Positions 8,832 through 18,088 of a stretch of DNA of 64,000 nucleotides are shown piece by piece. This DNA is from Undibacterium cyanobacteriorum (lineage in GTDB: Bacteria; Pseudomonadota; Gammaproteobacteria; Burkholderiales; Burkholderiaceae_D), in the NCBI RefSeq assembly GCF_031326225.1, contig NZ_CP133720.1, forward strand, positions 186,001 through 250,000, given 5' to 3'. The position numbers were made by a program, and so were the translations under genes. The notes below the pieces were generated by a model. That model had not been told where the DNA came from. It saw nothing but the letters and a program-made list of their open reading frames with translations, and searched no databases. How positions within the stretch are numbered: the first letter of the stretch is position 1; each line of letters begins with the position of its first letter.

Positions 8832-9677
8832 TTACTTTGCTTGATGCGCAATCTCTTTGCGGAAGTCCGAAATAATCGTGATCACCTGCTGCGGCTGATC
8901 ACGATGGACATAGTGACTAGCGCCTTGGATGTAAAGAACCTGATCGCTACCCGTGATGGTTTTCCAATCACCTTGCAGTTCCTTGACGATCTTCTCGAGT
9001 TGTCCTTGTTCTAGGCGTTGATATTCAGTGCGGAATAAAACTTTCACAGGCATCTTGAGGCCTTGCTTCAAATCGAAACGCTCTAAGCAATTGGTTTGCT
9101 CATCGAACTCGCGTCGTTGCGTCGCCGAAAAGCTCACCAACCTAAGCGTCTTCATGGTCGCGGTGATGGTGGGTGACTGTGCTTGAATTTGTTCCCAATG
9201 ACGAGGATGAGTAGGATCAATCAATACCATGCCCAGAACGTCGTCGCTGTACATTTGCGCAAACGCATATTGATAGATTCCGCCAAGCGAATGTCCCACT
9301 AAAAGGAATGGTGGACGTACCCCAGCTTGGTGTAAGGCGGAACGAAGTTCAGTCGCAATGGTGCAGGGATCACGCGGGCTGCTGCTCTCTTTACTGTCGC
9401 CATAGCCTGGTCGGTCGTAAGCGAAAACTTGACTGCCACGTGCTAAAGAACTGGCAATCGGAGACCAAGTATCTTTGGTGTCACCTAAGCCCGCTTGAAA
9501 GACGATGGTCGGTCCACCATTGCCCATTTTGGAATAGGCCAGCGCGCTCTCATTGATGGCAGTATGCCCGGTGGTGTAGATATTATTGCTCGCGCAGGCG
9601 CCTAATAAAACCGTAAGTAGTCCAACATGAACTCCCATGAGAACTCGGCGCTTCTGAACAATAGCTAGCAAAGTCAT
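8832..9677 (-). CDS. alpha/beta-hydrolase lipoprotein
   Basis: A serine hydrolase of 281 residues. LVGHSLGG holds the nucleophile elbow (GxSxG), AYDRPGYGDS is the strand-4 motif, LIDPTHP probably gives the acid and GASHYVH the C-terminal histidine. The N-terminus ends in LLTVLLGAC, a lipobox, so it should be lipid-anchored. The start at 9677 is preferred because AAGGA lies six bases upstream; another ATG at 9683 sits directly on that site. Substrate unknown; homologues include esterases and haloalkane-dehalogenase-like proteins. Confidence 0.85.
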   Translation of the reverse strand: MTLLAIVQKRRVLMGVHVGLLTVLLGACASNNIYTTGHTAINESALAYSKMGNGGPTIVFQAGLGDTKDTWSPIASSLARGSQVFAYDRPGYGDSKESSSPRDPCTIATELRSALHQAGVRPPFLLVGHSLGGIYQYAFAQMYSDDVLGMVLIDPTHPRHWEQIQAQSPTITATMKTLRLVSFSATQRREFDEQTNCLERFDLKQGLKMPVKVLFRTEYQRLEQGQLEKIVKELQGDWKTITGSDQVLYIQGASHYVHRDQPQQVITIISDFRKEIAHQAK

Positions 9678-9878
9678 CGACATTCCTTCAGATGAACAAA
9701 CCAATGAGCGTAGGCCGCCATTGTAACCAGTGAAGACTTTTTTGCAAGTGCTTGGTTTCTGGACAGATCGCAAGCAGGCCATCAAACGTCAATCAACCCG
9801 ACGTAGTAAACTATTGGCCGAAACTTTTAAAAAAATAGCGATCATTCTGTTGAGATCGCGAATGAAGGGTGGAAAACA

Positions 9879-10097
9879 ATGAGTAAAGAAAAGAAGCAGC
9901 AATTCCTATTTGGCTTACTGATGTCGATGTTCATGGCATTGTGTATGTCCGGTATCTTAACGGCCTTGAACACCGGTATTGAACATGGTTTCTTACAGCG
10001 TTGGACGAAGGCATTTTTGGTGGCGTGGCTGTGTGCCTTTCCACTAGTCTTGGTGTTTGCCCCATTGACGCGCAAGTTGGTGGCCAAGCTTATTTAA
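9879..10097 (+). CDS. DUF2798-family small membrane protein
   Basis: A 72-residue protein with two hydrophobic helices. The second contains the typical ending AWLCAFPLVLVFAPLTRKLV; the first has FGLLMSMFMALCMSGILTALN. This matches DUF2798, a family of short inner-membrane proteins of unknown function. It lies alone between the divergent hydrolase gene and the convergent TPR-methyltransferase gene. Confidence 0.85.
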   Translation: MSKEKKQQFLFGLLMSMFMALCMSGILTALNTGIEHGFLQRWTKAFLVAWLCAFPLVLVFAPLTRKLVAKLI

Positions 10098-10172
10098 GTG
10101 CTTAAAGGTTGAGATCGAAGTTGCGGTCGCGTTTTGTGATCTCGTGCCGTGCCCTAGTTCTGTGCTAAGTGT

Positions 10173-11717
10173 TTAGATCTTGCGCCAGACGCAAACCAAG
10201 CTATCGATCACATCTTGTCCCTCACGCCGCAAGGCATGGGGCGACATCTCCAACACTTCCCACGCACCGCTGGCGGCAAGATCACGTAGATAGCTTTCTT
10301 GGTGCGCATAGCGTTGCGAGGCCTGCAATCGATACCCCTCAGTTTGCGCGATCGAGTTTGTTGCTGGATCGAGCTCCACCGTAAAGAACAAGAAACCATC
10401 TGATTGCAGCACGCGGTGGCATTGAGTGAGAAGCTCTTGCAAGTCGCCCATGTACACCAACACATCCGCCAGTAACACAAGATCGGCGACTTGTTCTTCG
10501 CCTACTAGGAAGTGCACGATATCGTTGCATACCAAACTATCGTAGATGTTGCGAGCCGCTGCGCGTTTGAGCATTTCCGGAGACAGGTCTACGCCAATCA
10601 GTGTAGCGCCAAAATCGCGCAGTTCAGCACCACACAAACCCGTACCGCAACCAAGGTCAAGCATGCGTGAGTTTGCTGTAAAGTTTGCGGCGGAGCGCGC
10701 CAGATACTTCTGAAAACAAGCGCGCAATATCGAAGGTAGACGATATTCCAAATTGACGGTGAGGTGCTGATCGAAATGCGGCGCATAGTGATCAAAGAGT
10801 GATCGTACGTAATCAGCGGGAGCGGCATGCGGACTCGCTGAGCGGCCTAAGCTTGCAAGCAGAAATTGAGCATGTTCCGATTCCAAACCGAATTGAGCTG
10901 CCTTGTGAATCGCAGCAACAGCCTCATCGAGGTGTCCCATTAACTTCAGCACTTGTATTTTTTGTAGATGCGCTTGCAATGATTGCGCGTCAATGAAGAG
11001 CAGATCTTCGAGACAATTCAAAGCAGCATCATAGTGCTGACAAGTGGTTTCCAAAATCGCCAAATTGAACAGTGCTTTGGTCTGCAGCGTGAACTCGAAC
11101 GCAGCAGCTTGATAAGCGGATCGCGCTTCCTCAAAGCGACCTAATTTCTGTAAACTCAAACCACGTGCAAATTGGCACTGAGCTGGTGCTTTGTCAGCGC
11201 GTTTAAGAAAGTGCAAAGCATCGTCGAAATCGAGTAGCGCATCGAGATCCAAATCTAACTCTTGCAGGCAGAGTCCACGTTCGTAATACGCGTCGATGGC
11301 ATCAATCTGAATTTCCATCGCACGTTCAAATGCTTTGATGGCAGCGGGATAGTCCTGTAACTGACGTAAGACCACGCCAGACGAAATCCAAGATTGCACA
11401 TGCTGAGGATCCAAACGCTGGGCTTGTTCCAAGGCTTGCAAGGCTTCATGCAGACGCTCGAGACGCAGCAAACAAGAACCAATATTGTGTAATAAAGGGG
11501 CGTGATGCGGATTGCGTTGCAAGGCTTTTCCGTAGAATTGCAAAGCGGTTTCATGGTCGCCGCGCTGATGCGCAATCGCTCCGATCAAATGCAAGGCATC
11601 AAAGTGTTGGGGCTCTTGTTGTAGAACTTGAATATAGTATTGTTCGGCTTCGGCCAGTTGACCCAGCTGGTGGGCACTTTGGCCTTGTTCTAGCAAGTGG
11701 AGTATGGAAGACGACAT
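10173..11717 (-). CDS. TPR protein fused to a class I SAM methyltransferase
   Basis: A 514-residue two-domain protein. From about residue 5 to 300 there are tandem tetratricopeptide repeats (LGQLAEAEQYYIQVLQQEP, HYDAALNCLEDLLF and similar). From about 330 a Rossmann methyltransferase follows, with LDLGCGTGLCGAEL (SAM binding, about residue 350), LIGVDLSPEML and the DLVLLADVLVYMGD segment. The ATG at 11717 is chosen; an upstream one would add 13 unrelated residues. TPR-methyltransferase fusions are common in betaproteobacteria and are thought to modify protein or glycan partners held by the repeats. The target is unknown. Confidence 0.87.
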   Translation of the reverse strand: MSSSILHLLEQGQSAHQLGQLAEAEQYYIQVLQQEPQHFDALHLIGAIAHQRGDHETALQFYGKALQRNPHHAPLLHNIGSCLLRLERLHEALQALEQAQRLDPQHVQSWISSGVVLRQLQDYPAAIKAFERAMEIQIDAIDAYYERGLCLQELDLDLDALLDFDDALHFLKRADKAPAQCQFARGLSLQKLGRFEEARSAYQAAAFEFTLQTKALFNLAILETTCQHYDAALNCLEDLLFIDAQSLQAHLQKIQVLKLMGHLDEAVAAIHKAAQFGLESEHAQFLLASLGRSASPHAAPADYVRSLFDHYAPHFDQHLTVNLEYRLPSILRACFQKYLARSAANFTANSRMLDLGCGTGLCGAELRDFGATLIGVDLSPEMLKRAAARNIYDSLVCNDIVHFLVGEEQVADLVLLADVLVYMGDLQELLTQCHRVLQSDGFLFFTVELDPATNSIAQTEGYRLQASQRYAHQESYLRDLAASGAWEVLEMSPHALRREGQDVIDSLVCVWRKI

Positions 11718-11799
11718 ACAAAGCGAGTGAAGAGCGAAAACATCAACGGTCGCCATTAAAACACAGAAAGGCTGAACAGGACAGTGACGGACATCTCCG

Positions 11800-11829
11800 T
11801 TAAAATTTTGAACCTAGCCCTGCTATGAT
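11800..11829 (+). promoter_or_regulatory. possible sigma-70 promoter of the tyrosine phosphatase gene
   Basis: TATGAT at 11824-11829 is a good -10 box; TTAAAA at 11800-11805 is a weak -35 with an 18-bp spacer. The predicted start is about 65 bp before the gene. Confidence 0.3.
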
Positions 11830-11899
11830 GGGGCCAATGGTGTCACAGTAGGCAAGCCGCGTCAGCTTGTTGATTGAAAATGAAAGGCGATTTCTGAAG

Positions 11900-12364
11900 A
11901 TGCATAAGATTCTTTTTGTTTGCATGGGCAACATCTGTCGTTCTCCGAGTGCTGAGGGCGTATTTCGCCATCAAGTTGAACAAGCTGGGCGAGCTGATCA
12001 ATTTCTGATCGATTCCGCAGGGACCCATGCCTATCATATTGGTGAGCCGCCAGATCTGCGTTCACAAGAGTTCGCTTTGAAACGTGGTATTGATCTATCG
12101 AAGCAAAGGACGCGACAAGTGGAAGTGGCCGATTTTGCGCGCTTCGATTTGGTGTTAGCGATGGATCAGGATAACTATGCTTTGCTGATGCGCAAGTGTC
12201 CGGAACAACATCAACATAAAATAAAACTGATGATGTCCTTTGCGCGCCATAGCCGCTCAGAGATTGTGCCGGATCCTTACTATGGTGGCGCGCAAGGATT
12301 CGAAACGGTACTCGATTATCTTGAGGATGCCAGTGCGGGTTTATTGCAAAGCCTTACATCATAG
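11900..12364 (+). CDS. low-molecular-weight protein-tyrosine-phosphatase
   Basis: A 154-residue cytoplasmic phosphatase. The N-terminal P-loop VCMGNICRSPSAEG contains the C-x5-R-S signature (nucleophile Cys and phosphate-binding Arg), and DPYYGG near the C-terminus carries the general-acid Asp and tyrosines. The ATG at 11900 places the P-loop at residues 8-15, as usual; an upstream TTG is unlikely. Family members dephosphorylate tyrosine kinases of exopolysaccharide systems or free phosphotyrosine proteins. No Wzc-type kinase is adjacent, so this is a stand-alone housekeeping copy. Confidence 0.95.
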   Translation: MHKILFVCMGNICRSPSAEGVFRHQVEQAGRADQFLIDSAGTHAYHIGEPPDLRSQEFALKRGIDLSKQRTRQVEVADFARFDLVLAMDQDNYALLMRKCPEQHQHKIKLMMSFARHSRSEIVPDPYYGGAQGFETVLDYLEDASAGLLQSLTS

Positions 12365-12446
12365 AAGCCACTATCTTCAAAACAACGGAAGCAAGGACTT
12401 GCTGAATAGGTGCCCTAGGCGCTGACTATTAACCTCGGTCCGATGC

Positions 12447-14762
12447 TTAGTGAATATCAAGTGTGGCGATGCTCATGGCCATAAAATCACTATTCGTTTT
12501 TAGATCTGGAAAGCTCTGGTAAGTGCTGTCGATCACCCGCAATTTGGCGGCACGGCCAGCTTCGATTTCTAATTCCAATAAGTTGCCCATCGCATTGCCG
12601 ACTTGATTGCGGCCATGAATCAAGATGCTCCAGTGATCCGGATCTTGGCTAACGAAATCTTGCCCATTAATGCGCGCCTTGAACACTTTACTGCCTTCAA
12701 GCGCGAAAAAGCTATGGTTGGCAAACAGTGGGCTATCTACTTTGACTTGGACCAACAAATGACGGTCGACGACGCGCACTTGTTGCACCTGTATCACAGG
12801 TTTTTCTAGCGTGCGTTCGCTGGTTTTTGCGTGCCACAGCGGGAATTTGGCGTAGCGAGAATGGGGCCCAACCACGTGTTCCAAATGCTTGTATTCCAGA
12901 GTTTGCCCAAACAGTGCCATTAATTCTGAATTCAGATTTTCATTCGGGCTGACCCAGTAATTTTCTCCCGTTTGAGCGCCACCGACGTACATGAGTTGAG
13001 TCGGCTCGGGAAAGGCTTTGTGATAATTGGCGGTCGCCATCGCGGCGGCGACGATAGAAATTTTTACAAAGAGAAGAGGAATCCAACGGCGCAATTGGTT
13101 GGCGATCGGTAACAGCGTTGGAATCGCCAGACCCAGTACCAGTAAGCTTAAACCGATCGGTACGCCAGACATGCGCATCCCGAGCGCAATATTGAACAAT
13201 AAAATCAGGGGCGCAAATAGGACGATGGCAGGAAGCAGTGCCATACCGTTCACCCAAAACAAGCGTACGGACGACAATTCAGCCGCCCTCTCGATTGTCT
13301 TCTCGGTCGCTCTCAAATGCCATACTTTCGCCAAGAGTACGAAACTCAGTGGCCAAGCAAATAGAAAACTGAGACCAGGTGCTAGCACCGTGGTGACCGC
13401 GAGTAGGATCGCCCAGATCAGGTACGCACCTATTTGTAGTTCGATAGGACGCCACCAACGACACAGCCAGCGTTGTACATAGGTGAAAACGGTGGCGAAG
13501 AAGAGGATGAAAGCGAGTAGATAAAAATGGCCGTTATCGGCATCACGTAGCGTGGCGTATTCCGGATAGAGACGGCAGATGAAGATCCAAGCACGTTGCC
13601 CTAAAAAACCGAGTATGGCGAGTTGAAGCAGAAATAAAATGCTAGCGAATATGGTGTAGCGTAGGCGTAGTGTTTGTGATGGAAGATCGTGGCGGCGCTG
13701 CCAGCGTACTTGTGCGATGAGGATGAGCACCAAGCCAAGAATAATGAGCGCACTGAAGACCATCGCCAACGTGTTCGAGTAGTGTACGAGTCCAAGCCCA
13801 GGCAGTGAGAAATAAACGTGATTCTCGGTTTTCAGTTGTTGTAGGTCTTGTTGCGCGAAATGTTGCAGTAAATCTCGCATCAATTGCTGTTGCTCGGCCA
13901 GTGAGGCCGGATCGAGTTCCTGAGCGGTGTCGTGATGTGTGTGATAACTCGAGAAATTATCGATCATCGCGAAGTTCAAACCGGCGATACCTTTTTTGCG
14001 AAAGATCGTGAAATCAGTGTCATTCGGCAGCGCTTTGTAAACTTCGTACATGATGGAATTGCTGACCACTTTCGGTGTAGCTTGCGCGAGATGTTGAATC
14101 AGTTTTCCATTTTGATTGCTGGTTTCAAACATCATGATGGGACCGCTATTGCCGCGGTTGTCGAAGTTTAATACCAGCGCTACCTCTTTACTCCAAGGGT
14201 GTTGTTCTGCAAAAGCAATCGCTCCCAATAAGCCATTCTCTTCAGCATCCGTCATCAGAAAGAGAAGGTCGTTTTGCCTTTTTTGCTGTTGCAGATCGGC
14301 GATCACTTGCAGCATATTGGCAATTGAGACGCCATCATCACCAGCACCATAGCTATTTGCCACCGAATCATAATGGGCCGCGACCAGTATCGTTTTAGCC
14401 TGTCCCTGCCCGCTATTTGCGGACAATTTGACCATTAAATTATGAACTTGCGCGGCGCTGTTGTTGCGAGGATTGATGGCGAAGCTATTTTGCTGCTCGA
14501 CGTTGAGGCCCATTTTTTCCAAGCGCTCGACCAAGAAGGCACGCACTTGTTGATGGGCGATGCTGCCAACCGGGTGACGTGCGGCACTGATGCGCGCTAG
14601 ATCGGCTTGTGCGTTCCGCAAATGATCTGCCGTAATGAGGCTTTGACGAGGGGCGATACTTTGAATCGTGAGCCAAACCACCAAACAAATCAGCGCGAGG
14701 AAAGCAATGATGTGCCGGCGTAATGAGACATCTTCCTTATTGTTGAGGAAAAAGTAAGACAT
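12447..14762 (-). CDS. M28-family membrane aminopeptidase
   Basis: A 771-residue protein. An N-terminal signal anchor (about residues 15-38) is followed by an M28 zinc peptidase domain. Metal ligands and the base are visible as AHYDS (about 132), GAGDDG, TDAEENG (Glu-Glu), NFDNRG and YHTHHDT (about 275). From about residue 330 to 570 there are eight or so membrane helices, and a beta-rich soluble C-terminal domain of about 200 residues follows. The arrangement resembles the Pff1 vacuolar-protease type. GGAG lies just before the ATG at 14762. The peptidase domain should face the periplasm. Confidence 0.9.
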   Translation of the reverse strand: MSYFFLNNKEDVSLRRHIIAFLALICLVVWLTIQSIAPRQSLITADHLRNAQADLARISAARHPVGSIAHQQVRAFLVERLEKMGLNVEQQNSFAINPRNNSAAQVHNLMVKLSANSGQGQAKTILVAAHYDSVANSYGAGDDGVSIANMLQVIADLQQQKRQNDLLFLMTDAEENGLLGAIAFAEQHPWSKEVALVLNFDNRGNSGPIMMFETSNQNGKLIQHLAQATPKVVSNSIMYEVYKALPNDTDFTIFRKKGIAGLNFAMIDNFSSYHTHHDTAQELDPASLAEQQQLMRDLLQHFAQQDLQQLKTENHVYFSLPGLGLVHYSNTLAMVFSALIILGLVLILIAQVRWQRRHDLPSQTLRLRYTIFASILFLLQLAILGFLGQRAWIFICRLYPEYATLRDADNGHFYLLAFILFFATVFTYVQRWLCRWWRPIELQIGAYLIWAILLAVTTVLAPGLSFLFAWPLSFVLLAKVWHLRATEKTIERAAELSSVRLFWVNGMALLPAIVLFAPLILLFNIALGMRMSGVPIGLSLLVLGLAIPTLLPIANQLRRWIPLLFVKISIVAAAMATANYHKAFPEPTQLMYVGGAQTGENYWVSPNENLNSELMALFGQTLEYKHLEHVVGPHSRYAKFPLWHAKTSERTLEKPVIQVQQVRVVDRHLLVQVKVDSPLFANHSFFALEGSKVFKARINGQDFVSQDPDHWSILIHGRNQVGNAMGNLLELEIEAGRAAKLRVIDSTYQSFPDLKTNSDFMAMSIATLDIH

Positions 14763-14893
14763 AGGGGCTCCGATTCATTCTCAATCCCCCTATTCTGCAG
14801 TACTTTCTCAGTGCGGGACAAGCAAGTCCTGATTTGTGCGGTATCGGGCGTGGTTCTGCCACACAGCGAAGAATGGATTGTGGTGGCAGAAAT

Positions 14894-14921
14894 AAAAAAG
14901 GCCTTGGCATCGCCAAGGCCT
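14894..14921 (-). terminator. Rho-independent terminator of the DUF3016 gene
   Basis: Perfect 10-bp stem AGGCCTTGGC / GCCAAGGCCT (14899-14908 with 14912-14921). On the minus strand it is followed by a T-rich tract, 22 bp after the stop of the gene ending at 14944. Confidence 0.9.
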
Positions 14922-14943
14922 CATTGAATGGTGGAGCGTGTGC

Positions 14944-15459
14944 TTAGTTCGACGCCACCGGAAATGCATTACTTTGCTGCTGCTTTCTGAACCAATCTTT
15001 CACCATATTCGCTTCATATTCACCGTAGCGAGCACGCGCTTGCTTGAGGTAATCCATATCTTTCAATTCTTCTTGACCCGTCTTTACCACAGCGCCTTGA
15101 CCATCACGCAAAACATAGTCGAAATTGAGGCGCGGCCAGCTTGGTGTGCGATCGCGACTGGCACTGGTTTTCGCATCGATACTATCGGGATCGACGCCGT
15201 TCGACTTGCTGATCTGATTGCTATTGTCTGGTTCGACAGCCGCTTTCAATAAACTGACATTCACTTCGAGCTGAAAGCCGCTTGGTAGGCCTTTGGCTAA
15301 TTTGGCGAAGGTCTGATCGATCTTGGCGATAGAGTCCCCATTAACTTGCTTATCAGCGATATTCCACTGAACCTTGGCTTCACCTGCCCAAGCAGAAGTT
15401 GATAAACCGGCGGCAACCAGCGCGGCGCACAGCATTGCAGAGATAGCAGTTTTTTTCAT
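14944..15459 (-). CDS. DUF3016-like periplasmic protein
   Basis: A 171-residue exported protein with a signal peptide (MKKTAISAMLCAALVAAGLSTSAWA, cut near AWA-GE). The mature part has V-x-W near its start, a long helix FAKLAKGLPSGFQLEVNV, then RTPSWPRLNFDYVLRDGQG and LKDMDYL with a terminal WF. This order fits DUF3016, a family of unknown function. The second of two consecutive ATGs (15459) sits six bases from GGAG. Single gene with its own terminator. Confidence 0.75.
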   Translation of the reverse strand: MKKTAISAMLCAALVAAGLSTSAWAGEAKVQWNIADKQVNGDSIAKIDQTFAKLAKGLPSGFQLEVNVSLLKAAVEPDNSNQISKSNGVDPDSIDAKTSASRDRTPSWPRLNFDYVLRDGQGAVVKTGQEELKDMDYLKQARARYGEYEANMVKDWFRKQQQSNAFPVASN

Positions 15460-15649
15460 CATAGTCTCCGTTGTGGAAGGAATCGAAAAAGGACTCACTG
15501 ATTCAGTGGTTGTTGCAGTTTAGTGTTGAAGAAATAAAAAGACAAGATCATTACCTCCCTATTTTTGTGCCATTCAAGAACAATTTTCGAACTAAAGCGA
15601 TTTGGATGGCGCTGTCACTCTTTCTTTTCGTCTTTGAAGTAGGGATGGA

Positions 15650-16015
15650 CTAGTGCGGAGCGAAAACACGAATCCGATGCCCGTCGAGATCAGTCGCCAC
15701 AAAGGTGTAGGCAAAGTCCATCGAGCACGGCGTTTGTAAAATGATGATGCCGCGTGTTTGCCACAAGTGATGTAGCCGATCTACTTCCGCTTGATCGTCT
15801 ACGGTGATGGCCAGCTCACTCGCGCCCGTGGCGGCGGTAACTGTTGGTAAAACCTGCTCGCGTTTCCAAAGACCAAGCATGATGCCGCTGTCGAGCGCGA
15901 ACATGGCGAAGGTGTCAGATGCCTCCACAGGAGCACGGCCGAGCATCTCCTGATAGAACGCCACGCTGGCGCGAGGATCAAGTACATAGAGCAAAACAAA
16001 GTTGGGATGTTTCAT
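15650..16015 (-). CDS. VOC (glyoxalase-fold) family protein
   Basis: A 121-residue single-module protein of the vicinal-oxygen-chelate superfamily, with the pattern VLDPRASVAFYQEMLGR...DTFAMFALDSG...GLWK and, at the end, FVATDLDGHRIRVFAP. The ATG at 16015 has AGGAATCATC upstream; the frame is open further upstream but without family similarity. These proteins are often bleomycin-resistance-like or lactoylglutathione-lyase-like, binding metal or small ligands as dimers. The gene lies downstream of a YafY-type regulator on the same strand, with a 198-bp gap that contains a candidate operator. Confidence 0.88.
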   Translation of the reverse strand: MKHPNFVLLYVLDPRASVAFYQEMLGRAPVEASDTFAMFALDSGIMLGLWKREQVLPTVTAATGASELAITVDDQAEVDRLHHLWQTRGIIILQTPCSMDFAYTFVATDLDGHRIRVFAPH

Positions 16016-16190
16016 GATGATTCCTATTGATTGATTTGAGCTGAGGCAAAATGAACGCTGAGGTCGTGGCGTGCGCCGCCCGGTACAAAATACGAAGTAC
16101 AAAGTACGGTATTCGACGGTCCGCTTTTTGCCTAGTTAGCGCTATCGGCCTCAGTCCTCGTTGTGTGAGGAATGCTTATGGTAATCAGGG

Positions 16191-16213
16191 CTACTGTCAG
16201 TTTTTGTCAGTAG
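16191..16213. promoter_or_regulatory. candidate YafY operator before the VOC gene
   Basis: Two TGTCAG hexamers in direct orientation (16195-16200 and 16205-16210) are exactly 10 bp apart, and the block is framed by CTACTG / CAGTAG (16191-16196 with 16208-16213). It lies immediately after the yafY-like stop codon, about 175 bp ahead of the VOC start. Assignment to the neighbouring regulator is inference. Confidence 0.4.
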
Positions 16214-16903
16214 TCAAGGAATCGGAATATTTTCTTGTTCGCGCCATTGTCGTAGTAAGGCATGGCGACGTTGCGGATAATGGAGAGGGTAGACCTCGAA
16301 GGCCTTGATGCGGTCCGTGCGAAAGTGGCGAATTTCTTGACGCAGTTCACACCAAGCGACCAAGACGCGAACGCGCTCGAAAAAACCAAGCGCGAATGGC
16401 CAAATCATGCGTTCGCTGGTATGCCCTTTCGCATCGACATACGACAATTTGATTTTGTGCTCTTGGCGAATTGCCGCACGCAATAAAGGCAGCGCCTCAT
16501 CAAAATCGCTTGGCGGTGCATCGGGGCCAACCAAGAGCGCATTCGTATCAAGACTGAGCCGCAAGTCTGACGGCAATACCGCAGCGATCTTATCTAAGGC
16601 TGCTTTTGCAGCTTGGGCGAGATGCGCATCGCCGTGTTCAGCCACCCAGCGCGAGCCCAACACCATTGCCTCAATTTCCTCTTCAGAAAACATTAAGGGC
16701 GGCAGCATGAAGCCAGGTTTGAGGACGTAGCCAAGTCCAGCTTCACCGCTGATGTCTGCCCCTTGCTGTTGCAAGCTCGCGATGTCGCGATACACGCTAC
16801 GTACGCTGATCTGCAATTGGTCCGCCAGAGTTTGCGCGGTCACAGGAAAGCGATAGGAACGTAAGAGTTGCAACAGGTCGAATAGTCTTTGAGTGCGTGA
16901 CAT
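16214..16903 (-). CDS. YafY-family regulator (HTH-11 plus WYL)
   Basis: A 229-residue transcriptional regulator. The N-terminal winged helix (RTQRLFDLLQLLRSYRFPVTAQTLADQLQISVRSVYRDIASL) is the DeoR/HTH-11 type. A WYL-like ligand-sensing domain follows (about residues 130-215), with IKLSYVDAKGHTSERMIWPFALGFFERVRVLVAWCELR. The ATG at 16903 is chosen because the family begins M-S-R-T-x-R-L. It precedes a VOC protein gene, the usual neighbour of such regulators, suggesting local control of that gene. The upstream LysR gene ends 44 bp before its start. Confidence 0.9.
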   Translation of the reverse strand: MSRTQRLFDLLQLLRSYRFPVTAQTLADQLQISVRSVYRDIASLQQQGADISGEAGLGYVLKPGFMLPPLMFSEEEIEAMVLGSRWVAEHGDAHLAQAAKAALDKIAAVLPSDLRLSLDTNALLVGPDAPPSDFDEALPLLRAAIRQEHKIKLSYVDAKGHTSERMIWPFALGFFERVRVLVAWCELRQEIRHFRTDRIKAFEVYPLHYPQRRHALLRQWREQENIPIP

Positions 16904-16947
16904 GGCTAATTTTCGTTGCGAGAGCGATGATTCTAGCAGTATCGATT

Positions 16948-17877
16948 TCAATCAAGCGAGTGAGATGCAGCAAACGCTAAAATTTCGTCTGCAAGAAAAT
17001 CAAACACCGTGCGGATTCTCAGATTGCTTTTTAGCTCACGATGGCTGGTGAGCCATACCGGCAGGTCGGGAATTTTCTGACCGACGTCGATGGCGACCAG
17101 TCCCTCATTCTGGCGCGCCAACCAGTGCGGCGCCACGCCAATGCCTAAACCTGCCTGCAGCATTTGCCAATTGACCAAATGATTGTCACAGCGAATATCA
17201 AAGTCATAGCGATCGATTTTGATGCCAGCTTCGCGGAAGCCTTGGACGAAGCGATCGGATTGATCTAGACCAATCCAACGATGTTCGCGCCAGTTGAGCT
17301 TCTTCCCTTCGCTGCGAGTGAATTGCTGCCGTTTGAGGTAGTGATGGTGCGCGTAAAAACCGATGCCCCAATCGCAGAGATGACGCGTGATTAAACCGCT
17401 TTGTTGCGGACGCATCATCCGAATCGCAATATCGGCCTCGCGCTCAAGTAAATTGCTGACTTGATTACTCGCGACCACTTCGATTTGAATTTCCGGGTGC
17501 TGCTCGGCGAGTTTGGCCAATATCTCCGGCAAGACAAAGGCCGCCACGGTTTCACTCGCGGTGATGCGCACCGAGCCGGCGAGGGCGAGACTTTGTTGGC
17601 TGATGGCCATTTCGACACCACGGGCGGCACTGAGCATGAAGCGCGCTGGTTCCAAGAGACGTTGTCCGGCTTCGGTCAATTCGAGACCGCGCGCGACGCG
17701 TTCAAACAAAGCCTGACCGCTGTTTTCTTCCAGTTCGCTGATCTGGCGCGAGAGCGTGGCTTGGCTGAGACCTAGCACTTCGGCGGCGCGGGTTAAGGAC
17801 CCGTGTTCTGCCACAGCGATGAAGCTGCGCACGAGGTTCCAATCGCTATGTTGTGGATGAAATTGCGCTTTGTTCAT
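16948..17877 (-). CDS. LysR-family transcriptional regulator
   Basis: A 309-residue LysR-type regulator. The N-terminal winged helix-turn-helix is VRSFIAVAEHGSLTRAAEVLGLSQATLSRQISELEE, followed by the linker helix and an effector-binding domain (about residues 100-300). Divergent from an NAD-dependent epimerase/dehydratase gene 211 bp away, the classical layout for a LysR regulator and its target. The intergenic region carries a GCTAT...ATAGC dyad (17943-17962). Confidence 0.93.
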   Translation of the reverse strand: MNKAQFHPQHSDWNLVRSFIAVAEHGSLTRAAEVLGLSQATLSRQISELEENSGQALFERVARGLELTEAGQRLLEPARFMLSAARGVEMAISQQSLALAGSVRITASETVAAFVLPEILAKLAEQHPEIQIEVVASNQVSNLLEREADIAIRMMRPQQSGLITRHLCDWGIGFYAHHHYLKRQQFTRSEGKKLNWREHRWIGLDQSDRFVQGFREAGIKIDRYDFDIRCDNHLVNWQMLQAGLGIGVAPHWLARQNEGLVAIDVGQKIPDLPVWLTSHRELKSNLRIRTVFDFLADEILAFAASHSLD

Positions 17878-17942
17878 GGCTCTGGACCTCTTGCTTGGGT
17901 TTGCATCCTAAAACGCGTAAGAAGCTTTAGACAAGCTTTTGC

Positions 17943-17962
17943 GCTATTCAAAAATGCATAGC
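17943..17962. promoter_or_regulatory. dyad in the LysR/epimerase intergenic region
   Basis: Inverted GCTAT / ATAGC arms separated by 10 bp, in the region shared by the LysR gene and the divergent epimerase gene. A possible LysR-type binding site; spacing deviates by one base from the T-N11-A rule. Confidence 0.35.
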
Positions 17963-18030
17963 TTCTATTCAGATCTGTCAATTGTAAATAGTTGTCCCCA
18001 CGCGCACAATGCCCCTCATTCACAAGGTTA

Positions 18031-18070
18031 CGCAACATCTCACAACATCTCACAACATTTCACAACGCTT
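18031..18070. repeat. four 10-bp tandem repeats in the epimerase leader
   Basis: The decamer CACAACATCT is repeated (18031-18040, 18041-18050, 18051-18060, 18061-18070) with one to four mismatches in the outer copies. It ends just before the ribosome site of the epimerase gene and may be a regulator-binding or slippage tract. Confidence 0.6.
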
Positions 18071-18088
18071 ACACCGCAGGAGTTCATG

